From Hedera helix (lineage: Eukaryota > Streptophyta > Magnoliopsida > Apiales > Araliaceae): 64,000 bases of DNA. Below are positions 1 through 10,365 of the stretch, piece by piece. How positions within the stretch are numbered: the stretch's first letter is position 1; each line of letters opens with the position of its first letter. Made by a program: the position numbers and the translations under genes. Under the pieces are notes generated by a model. The model saw only the letters and a list, made by a program, of their open reading frames with translations, was not told where the DNA came from and did not search any database. The stretch is from NCBI GenBank assembly GCA_947179155.2, contig OX359275.1, positions 1,921,501-1,985,500 on the forward strand, read 5' to 3'.

Positions 1-1138
1 TATAGCCGTCGGATGGAAAGGCCCTGACTCTGACTAATGGTTGACCGTGTATTGACAACATATATGTCTACATGTGATCATGCATGCACGTTGCCTTTTT
101 TGCAGTCTGAAGTTTAACACGCCACCGCATAAAGGCACGCCTGTTAATGTTAATTTAACGTGTATTGTCCTTTCATTGCCCCTAGCTACCCAAGCCTGTT
201 ACATTTTTCCAACCAAAGCAAGGCCCTCCTCCTCTCTCTCTCTCTATATATCGTTCTTTCTCTTAATTTCTCTCTCTATATCGCTCTCAATATATATATA
301 TATATATATATAATTATTAATTTCCTTGAGCAATAACCAGGACGAGAAAGTTTGATATTACGTTAGGCTCATTCATATGGATACAGCTAGTGCATGACAT
401 GATGGATAGGGGGTTTCTTGGAAATTTTGATTTACAATTCTCGTTAGTCACACCACTTGGCCGTGCAAGCAAAAGCTAGATAAATAGGTTGCTTTTTGCC
501 TCCTGGTCCAGCGACAAATGCTTGGTTGCCTTGCCTTTACGTGCATGGTAAGTGAGCTTCAAAATTGACCAAGCCTTGCTACAATACATTTATGTCATTT
601 CTAATTTGACTAGAGTGATAACACGCGTAAGAAACATGTTAATATTGATAATATTATCTACAATTACAGTGTGTGTTATTTAGTACTTAATTGAGCAGCT
701 ATAAATTGTTTCTACTTTCTGCTTTATCAATATGATTATATCTCATTCATATACCGATACAAGCTTGTTTTAAACTATAAATTAAACAATAATACAAAAT
801 AAATTAAAGGAATCAGGTATTCCAACTTAGGAAGTGAAGAAAATTGCAGTCTAGTTATAATTAAAATTGGGGATACACATATATAAGAGTACTCCTCTTA
901 GTTAGTTATATATTTGACTAATTAATTACGTTTAATTTGAAGAGCATGGAATTCTTCTATCCAATGTGACGATAGAATGATCTTTGCTTGTGGAAAAGGG
1001 CAAACAATAAGAAAGAGATAAGGTTCGTAAATGTGAAGTGGGTTGAAAAACAAATCTCTCGGTTTATCACCTTAGGTTGGTATATATGGTAGAGAATGAG
1101 TTGATTTTGTTTTGTGGGTAGTGACATACAAATATCAA

Positions 1139-1140
<2 letters not shown>

Positions 1141-1199
<59 letters not shown>

Positions 1200-1220
1200 T
1201 AGATAGATAGATAGATAGAT
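1141..1220. repeat. (AT)n-(GATA)n compound microsatellite
   Basis: An uninterrupted AT array of about 57 bases runs directly into about six GATA units. The open frames that cross it on the minus strand translate it to Tyr-Ile and Ser-Ile-Tyr-Leu repeats and are artefacts. Confidence 0.95.
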
Positions 1221-2154
1221 AAGTTTTCACCACCAAGTATTTCATATAATACACGTACAAATATCTGTGCCGCGAGACGTGGGTAACCAGTGGAATTACT
1301 TTCTGGTGATGATTCATTGAACCACTGGTACATATTTTTATATTTATTCACGTTTTTGTGGGGCACGAAAAGCTCACTTTCTCCCCCGTCCCCCCACCCC
1401 ACCACACCCCATCCCATCCCGGCTATCCCATCCCATAAAACAAAAAGATAAGGAAGAGGGATTGAGGAGTAGCTCGGGTGGCTAATAATCATGAAGGTGA
1501 TATAATATCTGAAATCAAATCGATCCTTTTCGTTTGACACCAATTGTGGTGGAAAATCGTTAACTTGTACAAATAACTTGTGTCCACGTGACATATTTGC
1601 TTAATTTCAAATCTTAGATATTGAATTTACTAGGAAAATGTAGTCTAAGTTCTGAAAAATTCATGTTTCTTTTTTATTTTCATTTGTTAATGTGTACACT
1701 TTCATTTTTGCTGAGGACTAAAGTCCGACTTCAATTAATATAATTAATTTAATTAACCCATGAAAACCTTACAACCACAAATTTGAAGCACAGGAGCCTG
1801 CAAACTTTAAAGTTAACAGTAAATTATAGATTAAACATAAATTAGGCACGATATGGTAGTAATAAAGTCTGGCCTTACAATTATTTTTGTCATATATATT
1901 GCCAAAGGGCGGTTACTAACCCTACTAACTAAAGATATCGCATAAATATAGTTTTATTTTCATTCAAATGAAACGAATGTTCTAAATTAGTTCTTTCTCA
2001 CTTTTCCATTACCTTTGATAATTAAATTATAGGTTCGAAACTCCAACATCCTCTTTTATGAAGATTGAACCGTATTCTGGTTGAAGGCCGATCGATTTGA
2101 TGCATTAAGTTTTAAATGAATTAACTCTTATATATCATGATTGTTTTCGAAAGA

Positions 2155-2156
<2 letters not shown>

Positions 2157-2212
<56 letters not shown>
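2157..2212. repeat. (AT)n microsatellite
   Basis: About 28 perfect AT units in intergenic DNA with no gene nearby. Confidence 0.95.
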
Positions 2213-2215
<3 letters not shown>

Positions 2216-4552
2216 AGCTATTAAAAGTTAGATCATATTATTAAAAGTGGATGAGAAAAGAACTCAAAGCTCATAGTTATTGGGTTAATACTTCTTAACT
2301 CAATGTATTTTATGTTAATTTATGAATGAATAACTAATTTTTTGTTAAAAAATTACAGTTCGGTGAGTCGAATATAAGAATTTATTTTTTTTAACAACTC
2401 ATTTATAAATTGACATAAAGTTCAGTGTCTAAAGAACTATTTGATCTTTATTTTATCAAAATAACTTTGTAATAACTCGAATTAAAATCTAAAAACGCAT
2501 CTGTTACTGAAAATCGATATATATGCTGCACATAAAAACTAATTAAGTTAAATTAATTTAGTACTTAAGAAGCAACTAGCCTTACACAGCAAGAAATATT
2601 TAATCGAGGTATAGTAGGAGTAGGTAACGTAAAATCCCGCCATTCTCATTCCTGAAAATTCTTAAAGAACAAAATTAATTAACTAATGGGGATTTGTGAG
2701 AATTTAGCGTAACGAATCATAAATGGGATTAGGAGGGGGACTAAGGTGAGGTTTCATAAAATTGTATAATTAAAATCTCTATAATTTAGGCGTGTTTATA
2801 AAAATAGAGTGTTTGTTTAAAATAGATAATGAATGAAAATTTTATTTAATAATTGATCTTTATAAAATATCTGAACAATATTATTTTATCAATTTAATCC
2901 TGTAAAACTTTTTTGAATAATTTAAACACAGTTAATGGTGGAAAAAATATATAATATGCACTGTCAAAGTATTTGACTTGGTTTAATAATTCTATATATT
3001 TTTTTTATTTACAGTATTTATTTATATTTAATTAAATAATTGTTGTATGTTTATTAATAATTTTGTGAGATGAGGCGATTTATTTATTTGGAAGTACACC
3101 TTTTATTTGTTTAAGTTAATAGAGCAGTTCAAATAAAAAATATTGGACTGATGCATTCAGACACAGGTAAACAAAACAACACCACCACCACTAGACCTAC
3201 CTGACAAACAGGTCAGGTCAACGGCGGGCCGGTTCAAGTCTCTTTGGGCAAAAAATATGCAGCCTATGGCCCACAAGAATTGGATTGGGTTAACTGGCGG
3301 GTCATTTAATTATTTTATTTTATTTATAATTATAATATATAACATGATATTTTGATTTTGGACTATTGAATATAAAATAAAATATATTTTATTCAATAAA
3401 AATATATTTATTAACAAAAAATATTAAAAAACTTATGTTTAATTAAAAAATAATTTTAACTTTATAAATTAATGTGAGTATTACTTATTTGATTAAATAT
3501 ATGAAACTAATAATTGTAATTAAATACCAAATTACTAATTTAAAAAAATGCTAGAATAATATCATAAATACATTACACGTGTATGCATTTATATAGTGAC
3601 AATTATTTGATTGTACATGTAACGTATTCTGCTAATTGTTATGTGCAAGTATATAAAAATATAATTAATTAGTTATTATTTTTTATTAATATTTGATAAT
3701 CAATAATGTAAGACCCCGAATTTATGAAATACAAAATTTAATTTTTCTTCATATATATTTTTCTTGAAACAGTAAATGGTAAAATTGACAAAATTGAAAG
3801 TTAAGGATGTTATGTGCAAATTTTATTTTGTCGGACAATATTCGTTTTGTCGGGGAATATTCGGGCCGTACGACGGCGCCGAAATAACAAATTATTGGTG
3901 GACCCCACAACGGAATAATTGTCGGATATAGAAAACGACAGAAGTAACCTTTTTATATAAAAATAGTCAACGATGTTAACTGTTAAAATACCGGTGATAA
4001 AAGAATAGTAGCATACGGTAATTTATAGTATTTTTCTGTAGCACACGGTATTGCACAGTGTCTCATATTATTGGTCTGATAATTGACACCGTAACTGTTG
4101 CGCATCATTTCATCAATAATTGTCACTGCATAATATTTTATATTATCAATTCAATTATTGTTGTTACACAGTATTTTGCATTATTGATTCAATAATTGTC
4201 ATTACACTATATTTCATATCATTGACTCAATAATTGTTGCTGCACTGTTTTTAAAATTATTGAATCTAATAATTGTCACAGTAGCAAATATACTGTAATT
4301 TATATTATTAAATTAATAATAATCTGTAACGTGTTTATTACATTATTGTTGAATTATTGTTGTAGCATTATTTTATATGTTGGACCCACAGGAAGAATAA
4401 ATAAATAAATAAATAAAAAATTATTAATTTTACTATTTGAAATAGTAACGTGAATAGTAACATGTGGGCCCCTGTAGGACCCACTTGAAAAAAATTTGCA
4501 CAAAAATGTGCAGGAAGGAAAAGCAGCCAGCGGCTGCGTGCTGAAAATATTC

Positions 4553-4579
4553 AGCACTGGCGTGCAGCACGCCAGTGCT
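4553..4579. promoter_or_regulatory. Perfect hairpin upstream of LTR TATA box
   Basis: A 13-bp perfect inverted repeat (arms 4553-4565 and 4567-4579, AGCACTGGCGTGC and its complement) with a 1-base spacer sits 31 bases before the TATAAATA at 4610. Two smaller stem-loops (GCAGCC-AGC-GGCTGC, and GCTGAA/TTCAGC arms at 4540-4555) lie just before it. The identical copy in the right LTR is at 11207-11233 with its TATA at 11264-11271. Location suggests a role at the promoter, but no function is shown. Confidence 0.75.
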
Positions 4580-4609
4580 CACCTACCACGCATAGTGAAA
4601 ATTTTCTCC

Positions 4610-4617
4610 TATAAATA
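4610..4617 (+). promoter_or_regulatory. LTR TATA box
   Basis: TATAAATA in the left LTR, duplicated at 11264-11271 in the right LTR. It is the best candidate for the U3/R promoter because it follows a GC-richer hairpin patch in otherwise AT-rich sequence. Confidence 0.6.
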
Positions 4618-6823
4618 GCTTGCTCAGCTGAATAGAAAAATCACACCTAAAACATAAAATTTTTCTATAAGAATTTTATGAGTTTTCTCTGACAATAGTA
4701 AGGTTATTTTGAGTGTTTGAAAGCCAAAAGGAGTGCAGAAAATTTTCAAGTAAGTCTTTTATTAAAGAGTAGTAATTTTATAAATTCCTATTTTTCACGG
4801 TATTCACAAATCTTCCTTTAGAAGACTCTTCTTTGAGAAGATTCATTTTTAAAAGCTTTCTTTGGAAGATTTATTTTAGAATATTATTTTAAAAACTATT
4901 TTAAAGTAGTTATATTATACTACAAAAATTATGTTAAATATATATAATTTTGATAGTTCATATTATACGAGTTATCATACACTTTGAAAGTTATATATTG
5001 TAATTACTAATTTTATTATAAATATATAGGTTGATCAACCTCGTTTAAATCAATATCCAGTCACGTGTTAAGGTAAGGAATATCATTCTTTTCACACTCT
5101 TAAATTTACTACGGTAAGGAATATTATCTTCTTTCATATTCTAACTTACTACGGTAAGGGGTATCACTCTTTTCATCATCATAAATGGATATTATTTTCT
5201 TTCTTACTTGAAGGGATTATCATTCTTTGATTCTCAAAAATAATATCGTTTCTTTCTTGTGCCATTTACTTCCATGTATTAAATTGTGGGAATAACCTTA
5301 CGGCGCGGTTTACCGCCTGTTGGTGAATAACCTTTTGTATTCATTCCTTATTAATCTTTGAGAATAACCTTACGGTGCGGATTATCGCCTGTTTGGTGAA
5401 TAACTCTTCGTATTCAAATTGATGGGAATAACCTTACGGCGCGGATTACCGCCTGTTGGTGAATAACCCTTTTTATTTGTCTCGTGTGGAAATAATTTGT
5501 CTACACGAATTATCACATGACACTTTTATTCCATATTCGTAAGTGATATCATTTTCCTTTATACTCATAAGGGATACCATCTTTTTCATCTTCCATTATT
5601 CAAACTTACTATGGTAAGGGATATTAATTCCCTTCACCTTTTGTTAATCAAACCTGCTACGGTAAGGGATATTATTTTCTTTCATACACCTAAATCGAAA
5701 CTTATTATGGAACTATTGCTTCTATAATTCCTGAAAATATTATATGTTCCATAATAGTTGAATTTCATTATTTCAACTGAACCTTCCTATTTTCTGAACA
5801 TTTCTATTGAACTGTAATCGTTATTCTGAACTGTGGATCTTGAATATCATTTTTAAATTTCACTCCACATCATGTTGGCAATTTGGACATTATTTGAATC
5901 TGCACAAAGTAAACTTCCGATACTTATTGTTTATCCTGTTCTTCTGTTCATCATTTGTATCACTGTTATTTGTATTAATCATCAAGAATCAAGCTGTTGT
6001 GAATATCTGTGGCCGGGGGCACAGATGTGATATAATTGTTGAACAGATGACAGGTTAAAGGCGATATACTAGGTTAAAGGCGATACATCTGTTCGGTGTC
6101 TTTTATGGCATGTGGTGAATGTTCTCTTTGGCCCGTAGTACAAAGATGAACTGTTGATTGGTATGATTATGACCAAAGGCTGAATCTGGTATAATCATGA
6201 CCGTTGGTGTTATATTGAATGTCTTTGGCCCGTAGTGCAAAGATGAACTGTTGATCTGCATGATTATGACCAGGAACTGTGAAGTTGTATTATCTTGACT
6301 AATGGTATTTCAGATGATAAAAGTTGATGATATTTTTACTAAAAAGAGAAGCGAGTGGACATTATAGTCTGCATTATTCTTCTAATAGATTGCTCATTCC
6401 ACTGCTATTATTGATCTGAACATTGTTCAAGAATTTAACTGCAGTTTTTGATATAAACCTTGTAGTCTATTGTATTCTATCAAGAACTCAACTGTTGAAG
6501 GCTAATGATAATTTATTCGTCATTATCTTAGTCATGATATTTCATACTGGGCTATTTGAGCTCACCCTTTCTTTTGTTCCATTATTTTTCAACAGGAGAT
6601 GAAAACGTAACGGGGACTAGCCGGGGGATGGAGTGAGAGTCCGAGGAATAGCTATCCTAGTCTTCACGTGTTGTAAAATAGTGTGGCAATAATAGTGAAG
6701 ACTTAGTTGTGTATTACTATACACTGTATTGTTGTACGTTGTGCTTTGTTGTAATAATTTTGTTGTAATCTTTTGACGACTCAAGTTTGGGCTGTGTGGG
6801 CTCAGATTTGGGGGCGTCACAGT

Positions 6824-6838
6824 TGGCATCAGAGCTTA
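6824..6838 (+). other. Primer binding site (tRNA-iMet type)
   Basis: TGGCATCAGAGCTTA begins two bases after the left LTR ends. It matches the usual TGGTATCAGAGC primer site complementary to initiator methionine tRNA except for one base (T to C). Confidence 0.8.
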
Positions 6839-7021
6839 GGGATATGGTCTTTAATGGAGATCTGGGGTTAGAACTAGGAGGGGAGAGACGAATAGAATCA
6901 GTCACTAGTGCGTCCTACCTAAATTAGATTTTATTATCTAATGAGTTGATTTGAATATAGGGACATGAAGTGATGAGTCAGTTTATTTGAACTAACATTT
7001 ATTTTGTGACCACAGTTAAGT

Positions 7022-7657
7022 ATGACATCTGGAAATCAGGAGGTTAACTATGAAATGACCGAAACAAATGTAGCTGCAAAACAAGAGGCGACGAATAATC
7101 TTCTTACAAACTCAGAGTTGAATCATTTGCCTAAGGCAAAAATTATGCGTGTTCTATCCAGTAAGGATGAAGGTGAAAGTTCTGCTACAGTCGTTCCAGA
7201 TCCGTTATTAGAAGCAATTAAAGGAAGTAATGAACTTGCGGAAATTATTGCCTTTAATTTGCTCACTAATTGGAAGAATCATATCACCTGGTTATGCTCG
7301 ATAACAAAGGATCGGAATATATGGACGTTTCATATAAGTCTTTGGGATTTATGGTGTTCCAGCTATGATTTTCAAGATTATTTAAAAATGATGTTTCTAT
7401 ACTTTTGGGCGTTACAATTTAAAGGAATTCAGGTTAAGTTAGTCACTATCGTGGAAACTGCAGTCTATCGAAAATACTATTCTTATAGAAATCATTGGTA
7501 CGTTACTACTGATGAAGTTGAGGAATCCGAGAAACAGTTCGTTAGAGAATTATTTAGTGGTATTCCCATGGTTGAAATACGTGAAGATCCGAATGAAGTA
7601 CTCGGGATTCGATTTGACGATAACAGTCAAGAAACCGAAGGAGGTGATAACTGGTAA
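7022..7657 (+). CDS. Unidentified ORF in the gag position of the Tekay-type element
   Basis: A 211-codon uninterrupted frame starting with ATG, about 200 bases after the primer site, where gag would normally lie. I do not recognise the protein. It has no visible CCHC zinc knuckle and no typical gag core. The N-terminal third is hydrophilic and acidic or polar (poly-Asn/Glu patches); the middle (about residues 80-150) is rich in Trp, Tyr and Phe; the C-terminus is acidic. The protease frame begins inside its last 50 codons in another frame, so a frameshift or splice could have joined them once. It may be a diverged gag, a gag with its zinc finger lost, or captured sequence. The frame is open although pol is broken, which is worth noting, but a 636-bp open frame in a young element may simply not have decayed yet. 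Confidence 0.55.
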   Translation: MTSGNQEVNYEMTETNVAAKQEATNNLLTNSELNHLPKAKIMRVLSSKDEGESSATVVPDPLLEAIKGSNELAEIIAFNLLTNWKNHITWLCSITKDRNIWTFHISLWDLWCSSYDFQDYLKMMFLYFWALQFKGIQVKLVTIVETAVYRKYYSYRNHWYVTTDEVEESEKQFVRELFSGIPMVEIREDPNEVLGIRFDDNSQETEGGDNW

Positions 7658-8298
7658 GCTATTCATAAATTCCCGTGAATTCTACGCTCTGTTAGATACT
7701 GGCTCTATCCACTCTTTTATCTCACCTATATGTACTCAACGTTTAAATTTGACTATTGAAAACTTAAATCTTGTCTTATCAGTTGAAACCTCATTGGGAG
7801 AAATACCTATTACATTTACTATCTATAAATCTTGCCTAGTTCAAATCAACAACCTCACATTACCTGTTGACCTTATTTCTTTGGAGATGCATGAATTTGA
7901 TGTGATTTTAGGAATTGATTGGTTGACTACCCATCATGCTAAAATTGATTGTTTTCATAAGATTATTAGTTTTCATATTCCTAATCAACCTGTCATGCAA
8001 ATTCAAGCAACTAAACCATTGAAATCTATAACTATTATTTCTAGCCATAAAGTCTTTCGTTTATTGAAAAACGGATGTCAAGCCTTTTTAGCCCATGTCA
8101 TTGATTTGAACAAAAACACGCCAAACTTGAATGATATTCCTATTGTTAATGAGTTCCTGACGTTTTTCCTGAGGAACTTCTTGGCTTATCCCCAAACCGA
8201 GAAATTGAATTCTGTATCGATCTTGAACCCGATACTAAGCCCTTTTCCAAAGCCCAACACCAAATGGCTCCCATAGAACGCCAAGAGATGAAAGTTTG
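7640..8298 (+). pseudogene. Retrotransposon aspartic protease and N-terminal edge of RT (frameshifted)
   Basis: The frame open over 7512-8276 encodes a retropepsin: the active-site LLDTGSIHSF is near 7690-7720 and the second conserved block, VILGIDWL, is near 7903-7926, followed by HxAxIDCFxK as in Tekay elements. After about 8158 the reading frame shifts; in the next frame the conserved linker leading into reverse transcriptase is readable (PDVFPEEL, then MAPIERQEMK) up to a TGA at 8296-8298 and an LLDIGIIRA remnant. The reverse transcriptase core that should follow is absent. Confidence 0.85.
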
Positions 8299-8994
8299 AT
8301 TATTAGATATCGGTATCATTCGAGCGAGGAATGCGAGAAGAGTTTTCAAGAATTCAAGAGGAGACTTGTTTCAGCTCCTGTTCTGACCATTCCATCAGGA
8401 TCAGGAAAATTCGTCATATATAGCGATGCTTCAGGCAAAGGTCTAGGTTGTGTCCTTATGCAACATGGAAAGGTTATAGCTTATGCCTCTCGACAACTCA
8501 AAGATTATGAGAAAAATTATCCTACTCATGATCTAGAGTTGGCAGCAGTCGTTTTCGCGTTGAAGATATGGAGACACTACTTGTACGGAGAAAAAGTGGA
8601 TATCTATACGGATCATAAAAGTCTCAAGTATTTCTTCACCCAGAAGGAACTCAACATGCGACAACGACGTTGGTTTGAGCTATTGAAGGATTACGACCAC
8701 ACAATCCAGTATCACCCGGGAAAGGCGAACGTTGTAGCTGACGCTTTGAGCAGAAGATCTTATGCGAGTACAAGTGCACTGCTGACAACACAAAAGTGTA
8801 TTTTGTACGACTTGCAAAAGATGGAGATAGAGCTAAAGACACCAGGCACCCACTCGAAGATTGCTCACGTGCGAGTAGAACCAGCATTAATGGATAAAAT
8901 TAAAGGTGCTCAAGCTACCGATCCAGAACTGATGAACATGATGAAGAAAGTACAAGAAGGTGTCATCCCCGAAGCAAGAATCGACGAGACATGA
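8299..8994 (+). pseudogene. Ty3/gypsy RNase H domain (joined directly to RT stub)
   Basis: Starts abruptly at the deletion junction with EECEKSFQEFKRRL, the segment that normally follows the RT thumb. It continues through the RNase H catalytic regions: YSDASGKGLG (first Asp), the HDLELAAVVFAL helix (Glu), YTDHKSLKYF (second Asp) and KANVVADALSRR (His/Asp region). It ends at an in-frame TGA (8992-8994), but the integrase frame continues in the same phase, so this is one polyprotein interrupted by a single stop. Loss of the whole RT palm between the stub and this domain explains why the element must be mobilised by relatives, if at all. Confidence 0.9.
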
Positions 8995-10365
8995 ATACTT
9001 CGAGTTAACTCTCGACTCTGTGTTCCTAACGATCCTGAATTGAAGCATAAAATCATGATGGAGGCACACAACACGCCGTATGCAATCCACCGAGGAGGTA
9101 CCAAGATGTATCGAGATCTTCGACATACATTTTGGTGGAACAATATGAAAAGAGAGATTGCAGAGTTTATCTCAAGGTGCCTAATTTGTCAACGTGTCAA
9201 GGCAGAACATCAAGTACCTAAAGGTCCATTACAACCACTTGAAGTTCCCGAATGGAAGTGGGAACACATCAATATGGACTTCGTGACGGGTCTTCCCAAA
9301 ATTTCTCAAGGCTTAGATGCAATTTGGGTCATCGTAGATAGATTGACCAAATCCGCTCATTTCTTGCCTATACGAGAAAACTTTTCACTTGAACGTCTTG
9401 CCGGTATGTACATAAATGAGATTGTGAGATTGCATGGCATGCCAGTTTCCATAGTTTCTGATCGAGATCCTAGATTCACTTCACGCTTTTGGATCAGTCT
9501 ACAAAAAGCTATGGGCACCGAGCTACGATTCAGTTCTGCATACCATCCTCAAACGGACGGACAATCGGAAAGGACGATTCAGACCCTCGAAGATCTTTTA
9601 AGACTTTGCGTACTAGATTTCAAAGGAAGTTGGGATAAGTATTTGCCATTGGTGGAATTTTCCTACAACAACAGTTACCAAGCAAGTATAGGTATGGCTC
9701 CATTCGAGGGTTTATATGGACGCAAGTGTCGCTCTCCAGTATGTTGGAATGAGGTAGGAGAAGCAAAACTGTTGGGACCCGAGTTGGTACGCTTGACAAC
9801 AGAAAAGATCCAAATTATCCGACAACGAATACAGACAGCGCAAGAACGACAAAAGAGTTATGCTGATCTTCATCGGAGAGACGAAAGTTTCAACGTCGGA
9901 GATCATATATTTTTACGTGTTTCTCCATGGAAAGGGGTTACGAGATTCGGAAAGAGAGGAAAGCTCAACCCTCGATTTGTTGGCCCATTTGAAATTCTCG
10001 ATCGAGTAGGAACTGTAGCCTACAGACTAGCCTTACCACCAAGTATGTCTCGCATCCATAACGTTTTTCACATATCTATGTTACGTAAATATGTGAATGA
10101 CCCAAACCACGTCATTGAGTTAGAACCAGACGTTATAGCAGAAGATTTAACGTATGAGGAGGTACCTGTTAAGATCCTAGATAAGAAGGAGCAGATCTTA
10201 CGCTCAAAGGTTATACCTCAAGTTAAGGTTTTATGGAGGAACCAAGATATTGAGGAAATGACCTGGGAGCTAGAATCTGAGATGAAGTCTAGGTATCCAT
10301 ACCTCTTCGAAATGCCAGGTACGTCAATTTCGGGGACGAAATTTCATAAGGAGGGGAGGTTGTAA
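8995..10365 (+). CDS. Integrase with C-terminal chromodomain (Tekay-type)
   Basis: Open from just after the TGA at 8994, with the first ATG at 9040. The zinc-binding HHCC module covers the start (H near 9085, then CLICQRVK). The DDE core includes NMDFVTGLPK (first Asp), VSDRDPRF (second Asp) and DGQSERTIQTLEDLLR (Glu). The GPFEIL/VFHISMLRKY region follows, then a chromodomain-like end (about residues 370-430 from the ATG) with VKVLWRNQDIEEMTWE. This chromodomain is the hallmark of chromoviruses and is thought to direct integration to heterochromatin. The stop at 10363-10365 overlaps the start of the right LTR. Confidence 0.93.
   Translation: MLRVNSRLCVPNDPELKHKIMMEAHNTPYAIHRGGTKMYRDLRHTFWWNNMKREIAEFISRCLICQRVKAEHQVPKGPLQPLEVPEWKWEHINMDFVTGLPKISQGLDAIWVIVDRLTKSAHFLPIRENFSLERLAGMYINEIVRLHGMPVSIVSDRDPRFTSRFWISLQKAMGTELRFSSAYHPQTDGQSERTIQTLEDLLRLCVLDFKGSWDKYLPLVEFSYNNSYQASIGMAPFEGLYGRKCRSPVCWNEVGEAKLLGPELVRLTTEKIQIIRQRIQTAQERQKSYADLHRRDESFNVGDHIFLRVSPWKGVTRFGKRGKLNPRFVGPFEILDRVGTVAYRLALPPSMSRIHNVFHISMLRKYVNDPNHVIELEPDVIAEDLTYEEVPVKILDKKEQILRSKVIPQVKVLWRNQDIEEMTWELESEMKSRYPYLFEMPGTSISGTKFHKEGRL
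10348..10359 (+). other. Polypurine tract
   Basis: AAGGAGGGGAGG immediately before the right LTR, primer for plus-strand DNA synthesis. It lies inside the last codons of the integrase frame. Confidence 0.85.

Larger units (their letters stand above)
1..3701. other. AT-rich intergenic region with microsatellites
   Basis: I see no gene here. Short open frames exist but have no recognisable domain and several run through TA repeats. The notable contents are dinucleotide arrays at 291-312, 1141-1197 (followed by about six GATA units to 1220) and 2157-2212. A moderately GC-rich patch at about 3180-3310 contains short GGCCCG/GGCGGG-like motifs and may be one end of an older repeat into which the neighbouring retrotransposon inserted. 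Confidence 0.7.
3707..6821 (+). repeat. 5' LTR of Tekay-type element (3115 bp)
   Basis: Starts TG and ends CA. It holds a TATA box at 4610-4617 (TATAAATA) just downstream of a group of hairpins, AT-rich repeats of CAATAATTGT-like motifs (about 4060-4330), repeats of a TACTACGGTAAGGGATAT-type motif (about 5060-5670), and three tandem units starting GGAATAACCTTACGG (5287-5465). A duplicated TTTGGCCCGTAGT(A/G)CAAAGATGAACTGTTGAT motif appears near 6130 and 6224. An 83-codon frame at 5807-6058 is conserved in both LTRs but has no recognisable domain. Confidence 0.95.

Noticed and set aside
4354..4557. 67-codon minus-strand frame in both LTRs (also 11008-11211)
   Set aside because: It crosses an AAAT simple repeat and the hairpin patch, with no domain.
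5807..6058. 83-codon frame present in both LTRs (also 12525-12776)
   Set aside because: Identity follows from LTR identity, not selection; a hydrophobic stretch alone is not enough to call a gene.
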